The notes: generated by a model not told the origin, from the sequence alone. Shown: positions 48,075 through 58,308, numbered from the stretch's first letter. The stretch is 64,000 bases of DNA from Symbiodinium natans (GCA_905221605.1 CAJNDS010002200.1:480287-544286); one strand, 5' to 3'. Numbers and translations are program-made.

Positions 48075-51000
48075 TCACTTCTTTTTCCGATTGTTGGCAA
48101 TCTTGAGGTGAAGTTGCAGCAGAATATACTCCAGGTCCGAAATCGTAAGAATAGGATCCTGTATGCCCCTTTGAATTGAGGATACCAATCCTTCTCTCTT
48201 TGCGTCCTCAATCGCCTGGCAAGATTGACCCAGCTCTTCATTCGCATTGGCAGACCCTGGTGCCTCCGCATCGGATGGACGATCCTTTTCCTCAGGATCT
48301 TGCACCATTACCACCTCTTCTTTTTTGGGACTCTGACTTTTCTCCTTCTTCTTTGTCTTTCCACCGACATTTGACTTTGTGCGCGTCTTCGAGGATTTTT
48401 CCACTGCAGAAGCCACCACATTGGATGTTGATCCACCCTTCTCAATGATCGCCGGCATCTTCTTCGGCTTTGGAACCATGAGAGTGTAAGGATCTTCGAT
48501 AGCTGCAGCTTTCCTCTTCTTTTTTACCTTTTTCTTCTCCTCCTCAACGGCAACCTCCGTCTCCGAAGTCTCAACCACTTCTTTTTCGGCAGGAATATCT
48601 TTGCTGGACTCCCCTTCTAGGGACCTCTTTTTCCCTTTTTTGGGATCCTTTTCTTCTCCCAAATTGGCTCGCTCATACCATATCCTCAGGTCATTGACCC
48701 ATTCTTCCACCTCCGCGAGCGAAACATCATACGACTTCACTACTTCGAGAAGTTCCAGCACTGACAACATTTCAGTGGTCCACGAAACCCATACTTGATC
48801 CATTTGGTCAGCATCTCCAGTGAACTTCAGGAGTTTGAACAATGGGTCCGCCTCTGCTCGAGCCAAATCTGGCTTGCCACCGGAGAGAAATGAAATCGCC
48901 TCCATCAACAGTTCCGTCATCTTGGTCTCTTCGTCATAAACCATAAAATCCTCCTCATCATCATCGAACTGTTCAGGAGGGATCTCCTTTTCTCCACCAT
49001 TTGCACCAGACTTTCTCCTTGGACCATCCCTTGGGGGCGTCCTTGGAGACCTTGGCCTCTGTTTTTCCAACGGAACACCATGCTCGAAGACACACCTGTC
49101 ACCAAATCGACACTTCCCAGACCGAGCAAACTGGACGCACCTCACACCAGTTGCATCATGCGAGAACCCACAATCCTTTCCAGCGAAACATTCTCTCCCT
49201 GCCACATAGTATTTGCACCAATATGAATGTAGCACCACATCATCTTCGGAATGGATGAATTTGCAGTCGTCACCAAATTTGCAGCGATCTTTCCCTTTGC
49301 CAAACCAATAGCAGAAACCCTTCTTCCTCTTCTCCAAGCGCTCTGCCTCATACCGGTCCATAGGGCGACTGTGCTCTACATGAACATTGCCATGTACCTG
49401 GGGACTGCTCCCTTCACCCGACGTGCTATCAGTATTTGGTGCTTGGAGTACAGCTGGAAAACCTGGCCTTGGTCCTACCACCTTCATGATCGGTTTTCCG
49501 CCAACTCCTGAGCCATGCTGAGACGATCCAAAAACATTGAACATCTTCGTGAAGGCCTTCCTAGCGCCAATCTTCTGCACCCTTTTGATTGGACGTTTCA
49601 TTGCTCCAACCTTGCATCCAGATGCATTCAAACGACGCAACCTTCTAAACCCAACTCTATGTCCCTTCTTCCAAAGAGCCATAAGAATTTTAGAGGCAGT
49701 GACATTCTCCACCTCTACCTTTTCCAATGATCCCTCACTTCCCGGAACAAACCCATCCATCTCTGAAGACCTTTCCATCTTTTTTGACACCACTTCGTCA
49801 AGGTAGTCTTCTGAAATCCAGGGAAAGTTCCCCTTAGAGGAAGGATTGTCATCATTGTTTGGTCCTTCACCAGGATATCCTTTGGTGCTGTCAAAGATCT
49901 TACCAGTAGTGCGGTCCTGCATAGAGAAATTCGAAGCCACGCGGGAGTACACTGACCACAAGAAAATCCTTGTGTCCGCCAGTCTGGATGACCCACTGGA
50001 TTTCTCCTCTTCCGGAGAAACTTCTGGCGCTTTGCCCTTCCCTCCAGTGTCACCGCTTGTCTCACCTCCAGCATCTTCAACGGGAATAAGGGATTCATTG
50101 TTCCCTTGATCAAGCACCGCATCCTCTAGTCCAAGAACTTCCAGCATCGCTGTCGAAGGATCCACCTCCTCATCCGCATCGTCGTCCATCCTTCTCCAGA
50201 GAGCCTCCAATTGGTCCGCACAAGTCGCCGCTTGAAGAAACTCCATCAACCGAGCCCTCCCGCGCTGCCAGAGAAATTCTGAAACCATCACCGACCCTTG
50301 TGCTCCCAGATTCAGGAATGGGTGAACCATTTTGGCTACCCTCGCCATAAGTTCAATATGAACTTCCATGCCTGGACTGCGGCTCCAATCATAGGCAATT
50401 GCCTCCATAGCAGTACCAAACTTGTCCGTATTCTTGAATTCCCCTTCCAGACCAGGAGACAACAAGGTACCCATCACCGAAAGAGGGTAATTCCCCACCG
50501 CCGGCAAGCACGGGTTGTCATGGAACGAATGATGCAGGTCAGTATAATGTCCTTGATCTCTCCTTTGAAAAAGGAGTGTTCCAGTCCCTAGCTGGGCATT
50601 CATTTCATCCACTTGAACCATTTCAGCACATATCCTCTGTGCCAGGTGCGCCATTGCTGGCCAGACGGTACGATCGGTCAGACCGCGACGCATAACCCAA
50701 TCAGTTGTTGGCGACTGGATCAGCGTTCCTGGATCATACACCATAACCATTGCACCGTCTCCCATTGACTGATCAGCATCGTCCTCCAGTGCCAGGTTCT
50801 CATCCTGTTCGCTTGCACCCTCGGATGACATGCTAATAACCAAATTTCGATCCATCTTATTGGACCCTTTTTGGCAATCTCTTTGCCCCATTGGCAACTT
50901 GCCAACTGCAACCTTCCAATAAATTCGAGTCAGAAGGCCTTTCACCAGCAATTGCTGAAGGTCACTCCTCACCGGACCACCATCCAACATCTTCGCATCA

Positions 51001-54000
51001 TTACCACGGAGATCATTGCTCCCGCCTTCTCCTTCTTTTTGGTCGGTCTCCTCGCCAGAAATCTGTACTGCTCCTTCCGGCGCCGTCTCCTGTCCAGCCA
51101 CTTCATGCCCAGGAAGAACTTGAGCGCTTTCAGAGACATTCACCTGTCCAGCAGCACCTTGCCCAGGTAAAACCTCATCCGTGGAGCCCACCGCCAGCGA
51201 ACCAACCATAACTGAACCATCCCTTGTTCTTTTTTGAGACCGTTCAGCTCGACGAGAAGGTTGTGGTAGCGAAAAAACTTGAGAAGTCACTTCTTGGCGG
51301 GTCTCCCCCCGCGACGCTTTGTCGCGCCCTTCGCCAAGGTGAACCGATTTTTTCGGCCCAGCATTGGAGCCTGAAGAACCACTTTGTGGAACATTGCCAC
51401 GACTCGCAGTTCTCCACGAATCCCTTTCTTGCAAAAAGAGTTCCTTCAGGCGTTGTACCGCATTGGTCTCCTCCTCGCTTGAATCGCTTGAGGAAGCGGC
51501 ATACGAGACCAAAGCCTCCGCCTGGTCATCATCATCCACCACATCTGCCCACGCTCTGCTGAATGGATACGACAAACCACCACGAGGTTTCACCGGCTCC
51601 AGTGGCTTCGGTTTTTCCACCACTTCCGCCAGTTGCACTCGTCGTTGTGACCGAGATCGTGGCACCTGTCGCACCTGTTTTTTGTCCAGCAAGGGCCTTC
51701 CCCTTCTTACAGGGTTTGATCTTGACCGATACTTTTTCGTTGGTGGATTCACCGGCGGCATTCCAACTCCCACCAACCGCAGCTTCTGTACGCACAACGG
51801 AGACCTCTGCGCAAGCGTCCAACCATCACGGTACCTGACCTTATCAAAAAGCTCCCGATAGGAACCTCTCGGCATAGTTTTTGCACCGGAGTCTTCAGCT
51901 TCACGCACCTGAGTGAGGGTTCGCACCGCCGCTCTTCCAGTCCCTTTGTTCCCAGAAGATTGTTGTACCCGTACAGATGCATCAGAAGGAACTGCCTTTT
52001 CCGGTCCTCCCGGGCGATATCGGACATCACCAACCAATTGCAGAATTTTGCATGCGGTCACTTTGTTGATCCCTTTGTCAACCAAATCTTCCACAAAGAT
52101 GAACTCTTGCAAGTCCGACACATTGGTCACACCAAGCGTAATCATCACCTCACTTACATGAGGGGTATACACCCACAGGTGTGCGTTGCGAGCCATCCAA
52201 TTTTCAATTGGCTCCTCCGGATTTTGAAGCTGAGTACCAGTGGATGCAGCCACCGAATTCTTTTGTTCATCAGCTTCTGCTTCATCCAGAGTACCTTTTT
52301 CACCATCTTTTTGTGACACATTGGTCATTTGCAGTGCTTTTGGTGCCGAGGATGAGGAAGATTCAGCTCCCCCACTTGCAGGTGGCTGAAACGTGCTTCT
52401 ATCCGTAATCTCCCATCCTCTCTCTTTTTCAAACCGGACCTGATTGGCCACCTGTACCAAGTGTTTCAGGAGCGACAGCCGCTCCTCTGACATCTCGTCA
52501 TGGGAGTACTTGCAGAAATTTAACCCTTTCCGGCAACGTCCTCGGAGGTAATAATCGAAACAGCAATTGTGGAACCCTGCGTCCCTTAGTGACTTCCTGG
52601 AAGCATTGTCCCAAGATTTGCCGGGCTCCCAAGTCCCTTCCAATGCTATGTCATCGTTGTGAAGGTACCTGCATGCAGTCCCATATTTACAACCACCTTG
52701 ATTGTAATACAGACACAGCCGACCTTTTGGCTCACCTGACGTAGGCTCACCCTTTGATGCACCTTTGCCAAAATTGTACTTGGCCCGGAAGGCTAAATCC
52801 TCCCGCTCCTGCTGTGCCTCATCCACTGTACCTTCCTCTGTGGGAGGGTCACCGATGTTCCCGTCCTCATCATCAGCTTCTTGGCTATTCTTTGGATCAG
52901 TTGACCCCCCTTCTGGCCAACCTTCACCGTACCGACGATGCTCATAGGGACACCCATCGCCATTGCGACACCTTCCCTTATTGAAGAACCTGCACAGCTT
53001 GCTGTAACCAGGTGACAACACCGTCTTTGGTGTCATGTAAGCCTTTTTGTACTGGTCAGGATCCATGTAGGCTTCCATTGGCTTGTTCTCCCTTTTGCTC
53101 ATGGATTGCACTGCACCATCAAGCTCCTGCAAAAATAGCTTGGTGTCCAACCAAAGCGCGTTCCAAAACTCATCTTCCCCTTGATTCAGCACCGTTGCCA
53201 CCGCTTCACCCACAACTGGTCGAGAAAATCTCCTTTTTCTGCATGCCAGTTCGAAAAGCGCGTTGTGGTACTGTTTTCGGGAAAAAGTGGTTAACTTCCC
53301 CAAGCCTGTGCTTTCTGTACCATCAGGCTTCCAACCATCATCTTGCAAGATGCCATACGCGCGCCGAGCTTCCGCATTGAGGAATGCCTGATCCGCAACA
53401 CACTCCTGTAAATCTTCCATCGGCCGACCTAACAGCATCCCAGTAATTTTGCCAACATAGGCTTCCTCTTCATTTCCATTCTCCAGAAGAGCTTTGTAGA
53501 TCTTTTCTCCATAAAGTTGCCTTTCTTCTCGTTCTTCAGAAGACAACTCCTGTACCACAAGCTCTTCATCGGATTGCTCTTCCTCCTGTTTCCAGTCCCA
53601 TTGACCGTTGGAATCTTGGTACCATTGACCAGCATACCATGAATCCGTCCACCACGTACTCCAGCCGCTGGGTTTCCACTTCCGCAGCGTCGAAGAAGAG
53701 TCCTCCACGTCCTCTTCCAAAACCAGAAAGGTGTCCAAGATTATGGTACCATCATCTTCCACTCGTTTCACTGTTCCATTGACAGTATCACCAAACTTGA
53801 ACTGATATGCATTGTTCCCTTCTGCAGGAATCAATACATTCATATCCCCATGGTCCAAAAAGGCTCCATACCCATTGATGCAGCGCACCAGACCCATGAT
53901 CTCATCTCCCTCTTGATAGCAATGTGGCCCAGGTGACTCCAAGGCTCCCGCTCGGGGCACTTTCTTTACACGCTCTTCAGAAACCATCTCTGTATCATCG

Positions 54001-55910
54001 GCTCCTGGCGCATCCTTTGTCTTCACCTTTGGGTCACACTGCTCGTCCTGCTCCACGAGTCCCACAAGCTCATCTTTTTTGTGCTCCTGGATTTCAGGAC
54101 CTCCCTTTTTCTCCGCCAACGGCTTTGCCTCATCTGCTGTAGTTCGCTCGGTGTCGACTTCCGGTGAACTTCCAGACGGCAACGCTTCTCCCTTCATGGG
54201 AGTGGACCCATCATTGGAGTCCTTTGTCTCACCTTCTGCAGCAGGCAAATCTTCTTCCACTGCAGGGCAATTGAGTCGATCATCCACGGCAGGCACGCTT
54301 TCTTCCACCGCAGGCTCCTTTGGTTCCATGGCCTCCAAAGGAGAATTTCCACCATCATTGACCACAGCTGCCTCATTGGCTCCGGTGTAGCCCTTGTCAT
54401 TTCGTTCCTCGCTGCTAACTTCAGGTTGCACCAGTGCGTCCACCTGTGAACCTCCATCATCAGCTGCTGCGGAGACCTGCGCCCCATTGTTGCAGTCGCC
54501 CGTGGAACGTACCACCACATGCACCTCAACCCGTGCTTCCTTCGCACTCCAGGTAATATCTGGCGCATCAACCCGCGCATCATTGGCGCTCCAGGCCTCA
54601 TTTTTCAGATCATCCGTGTCTCCAGCTATTCCAGAAGCTTCTTTTTCCCCTTGAATGGCAGAATTCTTGGCACCAAACGAAGAGACCTCCTCAGTCGTAA
54701 CACACAACTTTTTCTCTCCATCCTCCGAATCTCCAGGACCACCTTCCTGAACAACAGGTACCACATCCACCACTCGCTCTTCTGCAGCCGACACAGTTCC
54801 GATCACCTCATTGGGCATTTTCTCTTCTGGATCCACCAATTCCATCGCTGCCCCACCCTCAGAAAGCGCTTCTGTTTCTTCCCGATCCAGGTGTTGAGCT
54901 CCAGCGATGTTGGCTTGGTTCCCAGGAATCCCTTCCTCATCAGGAGAACCCGGGGTCGGGGCGTCACCATCAGCCCTAGGACCGCTATCCCTGATAGTAG
55001 AGGAAAAATCTTTTTCACCTAAACTATTTACACTACCCTGGAATGCCCTCGTAGACTCAGTCTTCGGAGTAGAGGATGAAGAATCCAGTGCCGCCTCCAT
55101 TTCCAGCTCATTGCCCAAAGGAGACCCAACCACCTCGTCACTCTTCACCTTTTCACCTACCACCGGCAATGTCCACTTGGTTTCGTGCGTATCCAGGCAG
55201 TAATAATATTGTCTCCCATCTTCATGGAGGTGCAATTCCCACATTGTGCCATCACACGCTTGGATCAGATGCTCGTCTTTCCGAAAACCGTCCCTTTCAG
55301 AAACCTGTCGCATCTCGTCCTCTTCTTCTGACAGCTGTCGCAACCGTTCAGCCTCCATCCGTAGGATCTCCTCCTCCCCCATGGCGTATTCAGCAGCAGG
55401 TGCAGCTTCAAAGCCGTCCGCACCCTTCTGTTTGTGACCGCTTCCACCACCTTGGGAACTCGAAGATGGACCCTTTTTGATCTTGTTCAACGGCCTCCTG
55501 GTCGCTTGTAGCACTTCTCCAATCAGATCGGTCTGAGACTCTTGGTCTACCATTCGACCCGAAGTCGAAGACGACGGCTGGTACCCGTGTTTGTGTAACA
55601 CTCGTAAAACAGTCACCTCCATTTCACGATCTATGCCACCAGTCGCATCCCAGTTCCTTTTTTCACCAGGCTTTGGCGGTACAGAAACAGCACGTCCTTC
55701 AGCTTCAGCATTGCTAACCATATCCCTATTGGGATTCATACCCGCATTGGGGCTTTCTGCAACCAAGGCCTCTTCCAGATGTACTTCAGCGTCGGGAATC
55801 ACCTCTTCCAACACCGATCTTTCACCCAGAGACTCAGCTGCACCATTTCCAGCTCCACCATCTTGTCCACCATCCGAGGCAAGTTGGAGCCATCGCTTCG
55901 GAGAAGGCAT
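48075..55910 (-). CDS. 2,611-residue retrotransposon ORF with WW, S1-like and six CCCH zinc-finger domains
   Basis: One uninterrupted frame fills the element. The ATG at 55,910 was chosen because the earlier one at 56,078 lies in the LTR. In order: acidic low-complexity N-terminus; WW domain about 222-249 (W224, W246, P249); long acidic repeats to about 660; S1-like RNA-binding fold about 666-728; a W-rich patch 750-775; CCCH fingers at C973-H991, C1066-H1084 (both CX7CX5CX3H) and C1117-H1137; a possible SAM-like helical region about 1237-1295; R/S-rich and acidic linkers; a W/L-rich globular part about 1725-1910; three more CCCH fingers C2200-H2220, C2232-H2251, C2258-H2277; a K-rich tail 2420-2530. 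It may act as a giant RNA-binding, Gag-like packaging protein, or be a captured host gene; that is inference. No pol motifs (YVDD, HHCC, zinc knuckle) were found. Confidence 0.9.
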   Translation of the reverse strand: MPSPKRWLQLASDGGQDGGAGNGAAESLGERSVLEEVIPDAEVHLEEALVAESPNAGMNPNRDMVSNAEAEGRAVSVPPKPGEKRNWDATGGIDREMEVTVLRVLHKHGYQPSSSTSGRMVDQESQTDLIGEVLQATRRPLNKIKKGPSSSSQGGGSGHKQKGADGFEAAPAAEYAMGEEEILRMEAERLRQLSEEEDEMRQVSERDGFRKDEHLIQACDGTMWELHLHEDGRQYYYCLDTHETKWTLPVVGEKVKSDEVVGSPLGNELEMEAALDSSSSTPKTESTRAFQGSVNSLGEKDFSSTIRDSGPRADGDAPTPGSPDEEGIPGNQANIAGAQHLDREETEALSEGGAAMELVDPEEKMPNEVIGTVSAAEERVVDVVPVVQEGGPGDSEDGEKKLCVTTEEVSSFGAKNSAIQGEKEASGIAGDTDDLKNEAWSANDARVDAPDITWSAKEARVEVHVVVRSTGDCNNGAQVSAAADDGGSQVDALVQPEVSSEERNDKGYTGANEAAVVNDGGNSPLEAMEPKEPAVEESVPAVDDRLNCPAVEEDLPAAEGETKDSNDGSTPMKGEALPSGSSPEVDTERTTADEAKPLAEKKGGPEIQEHKKDELVGLVEQDEQCDPKVKTKDAPGADDTEMVSEERVKKVPRAGALESPGPHCYQEGDEIMGLVRCINGYGAFLDHGDMNVLIPAEGNNAYQFKFGDTVNGTVKRVEDDGTIILDTFLVLEEDVEDSSSTLRKWKPSGWSTWWTDSWYAGQWYQDSNGQWDWKQEEEQSDEELVVQELSSEEREERQLYGEKIYKALLENGNEEEAYVGKITGMLLGRPMEDLQECVADQAFLNAEARRAYGILQDDGWKPDGTESTGLGKLTTFSRKQYHNALFELACRKRRFSRPVVGEAVATVLNQGEDEFWNALWLDTKLFLQELDGAVQSMSKRENKPMEAYMDPDQYKKAYMTPKTVLSPGYSKLCRFFNKGRCRNGDGCPYEHRRYGEGWPEGGSTDPKNSQEADDEDGNIGDPPTEEGTVDEAQQEREDLAFRAKYNFGKGASKGEPTSGEPKGRLCLYYNQGGCKYGTACRYLHNDDIALEGTWEPGKSWDNASRKSLRDAGFHNCCFDYYLRGRCRKGLNFCKYSHDEMSEERLSLLKHLVQVANQVRFEKERGWEITDRSTFQPPASGGAESSSSSAPKALQMTNVSQKDGEKGTLDEAEADEQKNSVAASTGTQLQNPEEPIENWMARNAHLWVYTPHVSEVMITLGVTNVSDLQEFIFVEDLVDKGINKVTACKILQLVGDVRYRPGGPEKAVPSDASVRVQQSSGNKGTGRAAVRTLTQVREAEDSGAKTMPRGSYRELFDKVRYRDGWTLAQRSPLCVQKLRLVGVGMPPVNPPTKKYRSRSNPVRRGRPLLDKKQVRQVPRSRSQRRVQLAEVVEKPKPLEPVKPRGGLSYPFSRAWADVVDDDDQAEALVSYAASSSDSSEEETNAVQRLKELFLQERDSWRTASRGNVPQSGSSGSNAGPKKSVHLGEGRDKASRGETRQEVTSQVFSLPQPSRRAERSQKRTRDGSVMVGSLAVGSTDEVLPGQGAAGQVNVSESAQVLPGHEVAGQETAPEGAVQISGEETDQKEGEGGSNDLRGNDAKMLDGGPVRSDLQQLLVKGLLTRIYWKVAVGKLPMGQRDCQKGSNKMDRNLVISMSSEGASEQDENLALEDDADQSMGDGAMVMVYDPGTLIQSPTTDWVMRRGLTDRTVWPAMAHLAQRICAEMVQVDEMNAQLGTGTLLFQRRDQGHYTDLHHSFHDNPCLPAVGNYPLSVMGTLLSPGLEGEFKNTDKFGTAMEAIAYDWSRSPGMEVHIELMARVAKMVHPFLNLGAQGSVMVSEFLWQRGRARLMEFLQAATCADQLEALWRRMDDDADEEVDPSTAMLEVLGLEDAVLDQGNNESLIPVEDAGGETSGDTGGKGKAPEVSPEEEKSSGSSRLADTRIFLWSVYSRVASNFSMQDRTTGKIFDSTKGYPGEGPNNDDNPSSKGNFPWISEDYLDEVVSKKMERSSEMDGFVPGSEGSLEKVEVENVTASKILMALWKKGHRVGFRRLRRLNASGCKVGAMKRPIKRVQKIGARKAFTKMFNVFGSSQHGSGVGGKPIMKVVGPRPGFPAVLQAPNTDSTSGEGSSPQVHGNVHVEHSRPMDRYEAERLEKRKKGFCYWFGKGKDRCKFGDDCKFIHSEDDVVLHSYWCKYYVAGRECFAGKDCGFSHDATGVRCVQFARSGKCRFGDRCVFEHGVPLEKQRPRSPRTPPRDGPRRKSGANGGEKEIPPEQFDDDEEDFMVYDEETKMTELLMEAISFLSGGKPDLARAEADPLFKLLKFTGDADQMDQVWVSWTTEMLSVLELLEVVKSYDVSLAEVEEWVNDLRIWYERANLGEEKDPKKGKKRSLEGESSKDIPAEKEVVETSETEVAVEEEKKKVKKKRKAAAIEDPYTLMVPKPKKMPAIIEKGGSTSNVVASAVEKSSKTRTKSNVGGKTKKKEKSQSPKKEEVVMVQDPEEKDRPSDAEAPGSANANEELGQSCQAIEDAKREGLVSSIQRGIQDPILTISDLEYILLQLHLKIANNRKKK

Positions 55911-55964
55911 TGCTTCTTGATCCCAAAACCTTGAAAGAACACTTAACCGCAGGGAACCTAATTT

Positions 55965-55976
55965 GGGCTCATAACC
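55965..55976 (-). promoter_or_regulatory. Primer-binding site (half initiator tRNA-Met)
   Basis: GGTTATGAGCCC immediately follows the 5' LTR on the minus strand. Its complement GGGCTCATAACC is the anticodon stem and loop (CAU) of eukaryotic initiator tRNA-Met, the known primer region for copia and Ty5, which use a cleaved tRNA half. Confidence 0.85.
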
Positions 55977-56263
55977 TACGGGGGGACAACCAAGGAAGGA
56001 AATCAACTCCCCTAATCGCCCTGAACTTATATTTCCCAGATCGAACCAAGAAACAACCAAGAACACGGATAAGAGCAACCCAGGGGGGAAGGAAAGGGGG
56101 AAGAAATCACACCCTTACCAAACCCTAAGAACCCAGGCACTACTTTTTTGAACTTGTGGCTTTCTGTTCAAGCCCATCTTGAGCCAAATACGATTACCGG
56201 GTTCATTAACCCTTCCAACTTCCAACACTAACTCCTTTCTACAATACCAATTGCAGCTCCGCA
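55977..56263 (-). repeat. 5' LTR (287 bp)
   Basis: Begins TGCGGAGCTGC and ends CCCCCCGTA on the minus strand. Compared with the other LTR it has one C fewer in an AATCCAC-type run and one extra T in a T tract. An ATG within it, at 56,078, extends the long ORF upstream by 56 codons but is unlikely to be the start used. Confidence 0.92.
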
Positions 56264-56268
56264 CCCTA
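56264..56268. repeat. Target-site duplication (right)
   Basis: CCCTA, the partner of 47413-47417; the array continues with CCTAAACG beyond it. Confidence 0.7.
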
Positions 56269-56292
56269 AACCCTAAACGTCAACCCCTTAAC

Positions 56293-56346
56293 CTCGAGCC
56301 TGGCGCTTCGGCTTCTTCGACTGTGCCTGTTGATCAAGTGGCGCAG
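56293..56346 (-). CDS. Exon candidate, 18 codons
   Basis: LRHLINRHSRRSRSARLE, phase 0 at both ends, acceptor CATTTAAG|, donor GAG|GTTAAG. The retrotransposon lies about 30 bp into the intron that follows. Confidence 0.6.
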
Positions 56347-56794
56347 CTTAAATGGTTGGGTTTAGGGTTTAGGTTTTAGGTTTTAGGGTTTAGGGTTTAT
56401 AGGGTTGAGGGTTTAGGGTTTAGGATTTAGGGCTTAGGAATTTAGGGCTTAGGGGTTTTATGGGTCTTATGGATCCGGGGCTTAAATCCAGGGTTTAGAG
56501 TTTCCAGGGCTTGCGTTGATGTACAGTTTTCGGTATTTGGGGCTTAGAGAACCCTAAACCCTAAACCCTAAACCCTAAACCCTAAACCCTAAACCCTATA
56601 GGGCTTAGGGCACCACACTCCCCATCCCCCCCCCCCCCCCCCCTCGGTTTTCTTAGGGATAAGCCCTAAGCCAAACTCATCAGGATTATGCAGGGGCTCC
56701 CCAAGCAACAAGCTTAAAAGGGTTTAGGGTTTAGGGTTTAGGGTTTAGGGTTTAGGGAGCTTAGGGCTTGGTGTATACACGATTGAGGGCTCAC

Positions 56795-56824
56795 CTTGCT
56801 GAGGGTCCACTTCTGTGAGAAGCC
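56795..56824 (-). CDS. Short exon candidate with GTGAG donor
   Basis: GFSQKWTLSK between GTTTCAAG| and AAG|GTGAGC, phase 0. Confidence 0.5.
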
Positions 56825-57044
56825 CTTGAAACGTATCAAGGGCTTAGGGTTTAGGGCTTAGGGTTTAGGGCTTAGGGCTTAGGGCTTAGGGCTTAGGGTT
56901 TAGGGTTTAGGGTTTAGGGTTTAGGGTTTAGGGTTTAGTGTCAACAACAAACATTCACCCCCCCCCCCCCCCCCCCCCAGCCCCAAGAACCCGGTTCACA
57001 GCAGCTCAAGGATGCCTGGCGGTCTTCCCAGCCGGCATACTTAC

Positions 57045-57090
57045 GTGCAAGCTTGCCAAGACGGCCTCAGCACATCCCGGGGGGTGGACT
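57045..57090 (-). CDS. Exon candidate, strand uncertain
   Basis: VHPPGCAEAVLASLH between GTCGCAG|A and CAC|GTAAGTAT, a full consensus donor. The plus strand over 57005-57104 is also open with a GTAAGG donor (LKDAWRSSQPAYLRASLP). Confidence 0.45.
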
Positions 57091-57113
57091 CTGCGACCAG
57101 CAAGGTAAGGGGT

Positions 57114-57268
57114 TCGGGGTTCAGGGTTCAGGGTTCAGGGTTCAGGGTTTTAGGGTTTTAGGGTTTAGGGTTTAGGGTTTAGGGTTTAGGGTTTAGGGTT
57201 TAGGGTTTAGGGTTTAGGGTTTAGGGTTTAGGGTTTAGGGTTTAGGGTTTAGGGTTTAGGGTATAGGA
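57114..57268 (+). repeat. TTCAGGG then TTTAGGG array
   Basis: Four or five TTCAGGG units followed by about eighteen TTTAGGG units. Confidence 0.9.
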
Positions 57269-57688
57269 TTCAGGGTTTAGGGTTTAGGGTGTAGATTGTT
57301 CTGCGAGCTATTGCGACTCTGCGCTCGGACTAGGGCTGGGAACCCGATGGCCGGGCCGGAATTTCTGTGCGGCTTCAGGCTTTATTCCGTAAGGCTCATG
57401 GGGCTTACCTTGGGGGCCCTACTACCTCTACAGACTTCCATTATCAGTAAGATTCCCTCTCCCTGGAGCTCCGCTGAGATGGTCAAAGAAGGCTTCCAGG
57501 CAACAAAGAGCAAAACCCGGGTCTAGGGTTTAGGGTTCAGGGTTTAAGGTTTAGGGTTTAAAGTCTATATTACTGAACCCTTGAACGCCTGAAACTCCCT
57601 AGACTCCACCGCAGCTGTGTACAGTCCACGCTCCCGAAACCCTAATCCCTAAACTCTAAACCGGCATCATGTGCCCTTGGGCTTCAAC

Positions 57689-57724
57689 CTTGCGCGTGTG
57701 ATCTTTCGGGCTTGCGGATGCTCC
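57689..57724 (-). CDS. Short exon candidate
   Basis: GASASPKDHTRK between TGGTAG| and AAG|GTTGAA, phase 0. Confidence 0.35.
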
Positions 57725-58246
57725 CTACCAGCATGGCGAGTAACAAAGGCCCCTTTATAGGGTCAATTAAGGGTTTCGGGGAAAAGGTTTAAGGTTTAGG
57801 ATTTCGGATTTAAGGTTTCGAGCTTAGGAATTTTCGCGAAAACCCCTTAAACAGGCCCTTTACAAGGTTGACAGGGTTGATTCTGGGATCTTTCGGGTCT
57901 AGTAGAACATGCTGGTAACTCAGCGTTTTTTCAGGGCGAGGGACAGCTGTGAGCAGAGCAGCAATGGCATGTAGGGCCTATTTGTAGGTGACCCTACTGG
58001 TCCTTAATACCTAATAAGGTATTCCAGCCACAGTCTAGGTACTGGGTACTGTGCCCTACACAGAATTAAGCCCCTTCACCCCCACCCTACACCCCCAGAC
58101 CACCCAAACCACCCAAAGCCCAAAACCCCAAAACCTGCTCAACGCAGCCATTATCTATCTGCCCACCCACCCTAAACGATAAACCCTAAACCCTAAACCC
58201 TTAAACCCTATACCCAAAACCCTAACCCCTAAACCCAAACCCCGAC

Positions 58247-58308
58247 GTTGAGTTCAAGGGGCCCGGGTTTTCCATGTTGCGAAGAACCCGGAGTGCCCAA
58301 GTCTTGGC
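58247..58308 (-). CDS. Exon candidate, 20 codons
   Basis: Contains KTWALRVLRNMENPGPLNS. Acceptor GAGTCAG|GCC, donor AAC|GTCGGG. Clear coding character. Confidence 0.65.

Larger units (their letters stand above)
47418..56263 (-). mobile_element. Non-autonomous Copia-type LTR retrotransposon, 8,846 bp
   Basis: Two 287-bp direct terminal repeats enclose a primer-binding site, a single long ORF and a polypurine tract in standard order on the minus strand. Termini read TG...TA, where TG...CA is usual. A 5-bp target duplication CCCTA flanks it. The primer site matches the anticodon arm of initiator tRNA-Met, as in Drosophila copia and yeast Ty5, hence the Copia-type assignment. No protease, integrase, reverse transcriptase or RNase H motif is visible, so movement would need enzymes from another element. 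LTR divergence is only two single-base indels, both in homopolymers or beside them, so insertion is recent or the repeats were homogenised. It lies between minus-strand exons at 46319-46369 and 56293-56346 and in the same orientation, so it would sit in an intron or between genes. Confidence 0.9.

Noticed and set aside
51866-51880. A Copia protease motif (DSGA) in the long ORF near residue 1341
   Set aside because: It lacks the hydrophobic residues that flank the active D-S/T-G in retroviral-type proteases and no other pol domain follows.
48176-55920. Many plus-strand and alternative-frame ORFs of 60-167 codons
   Set aside because: They are antisense or shifted readings of the 2,611-codon ORF.
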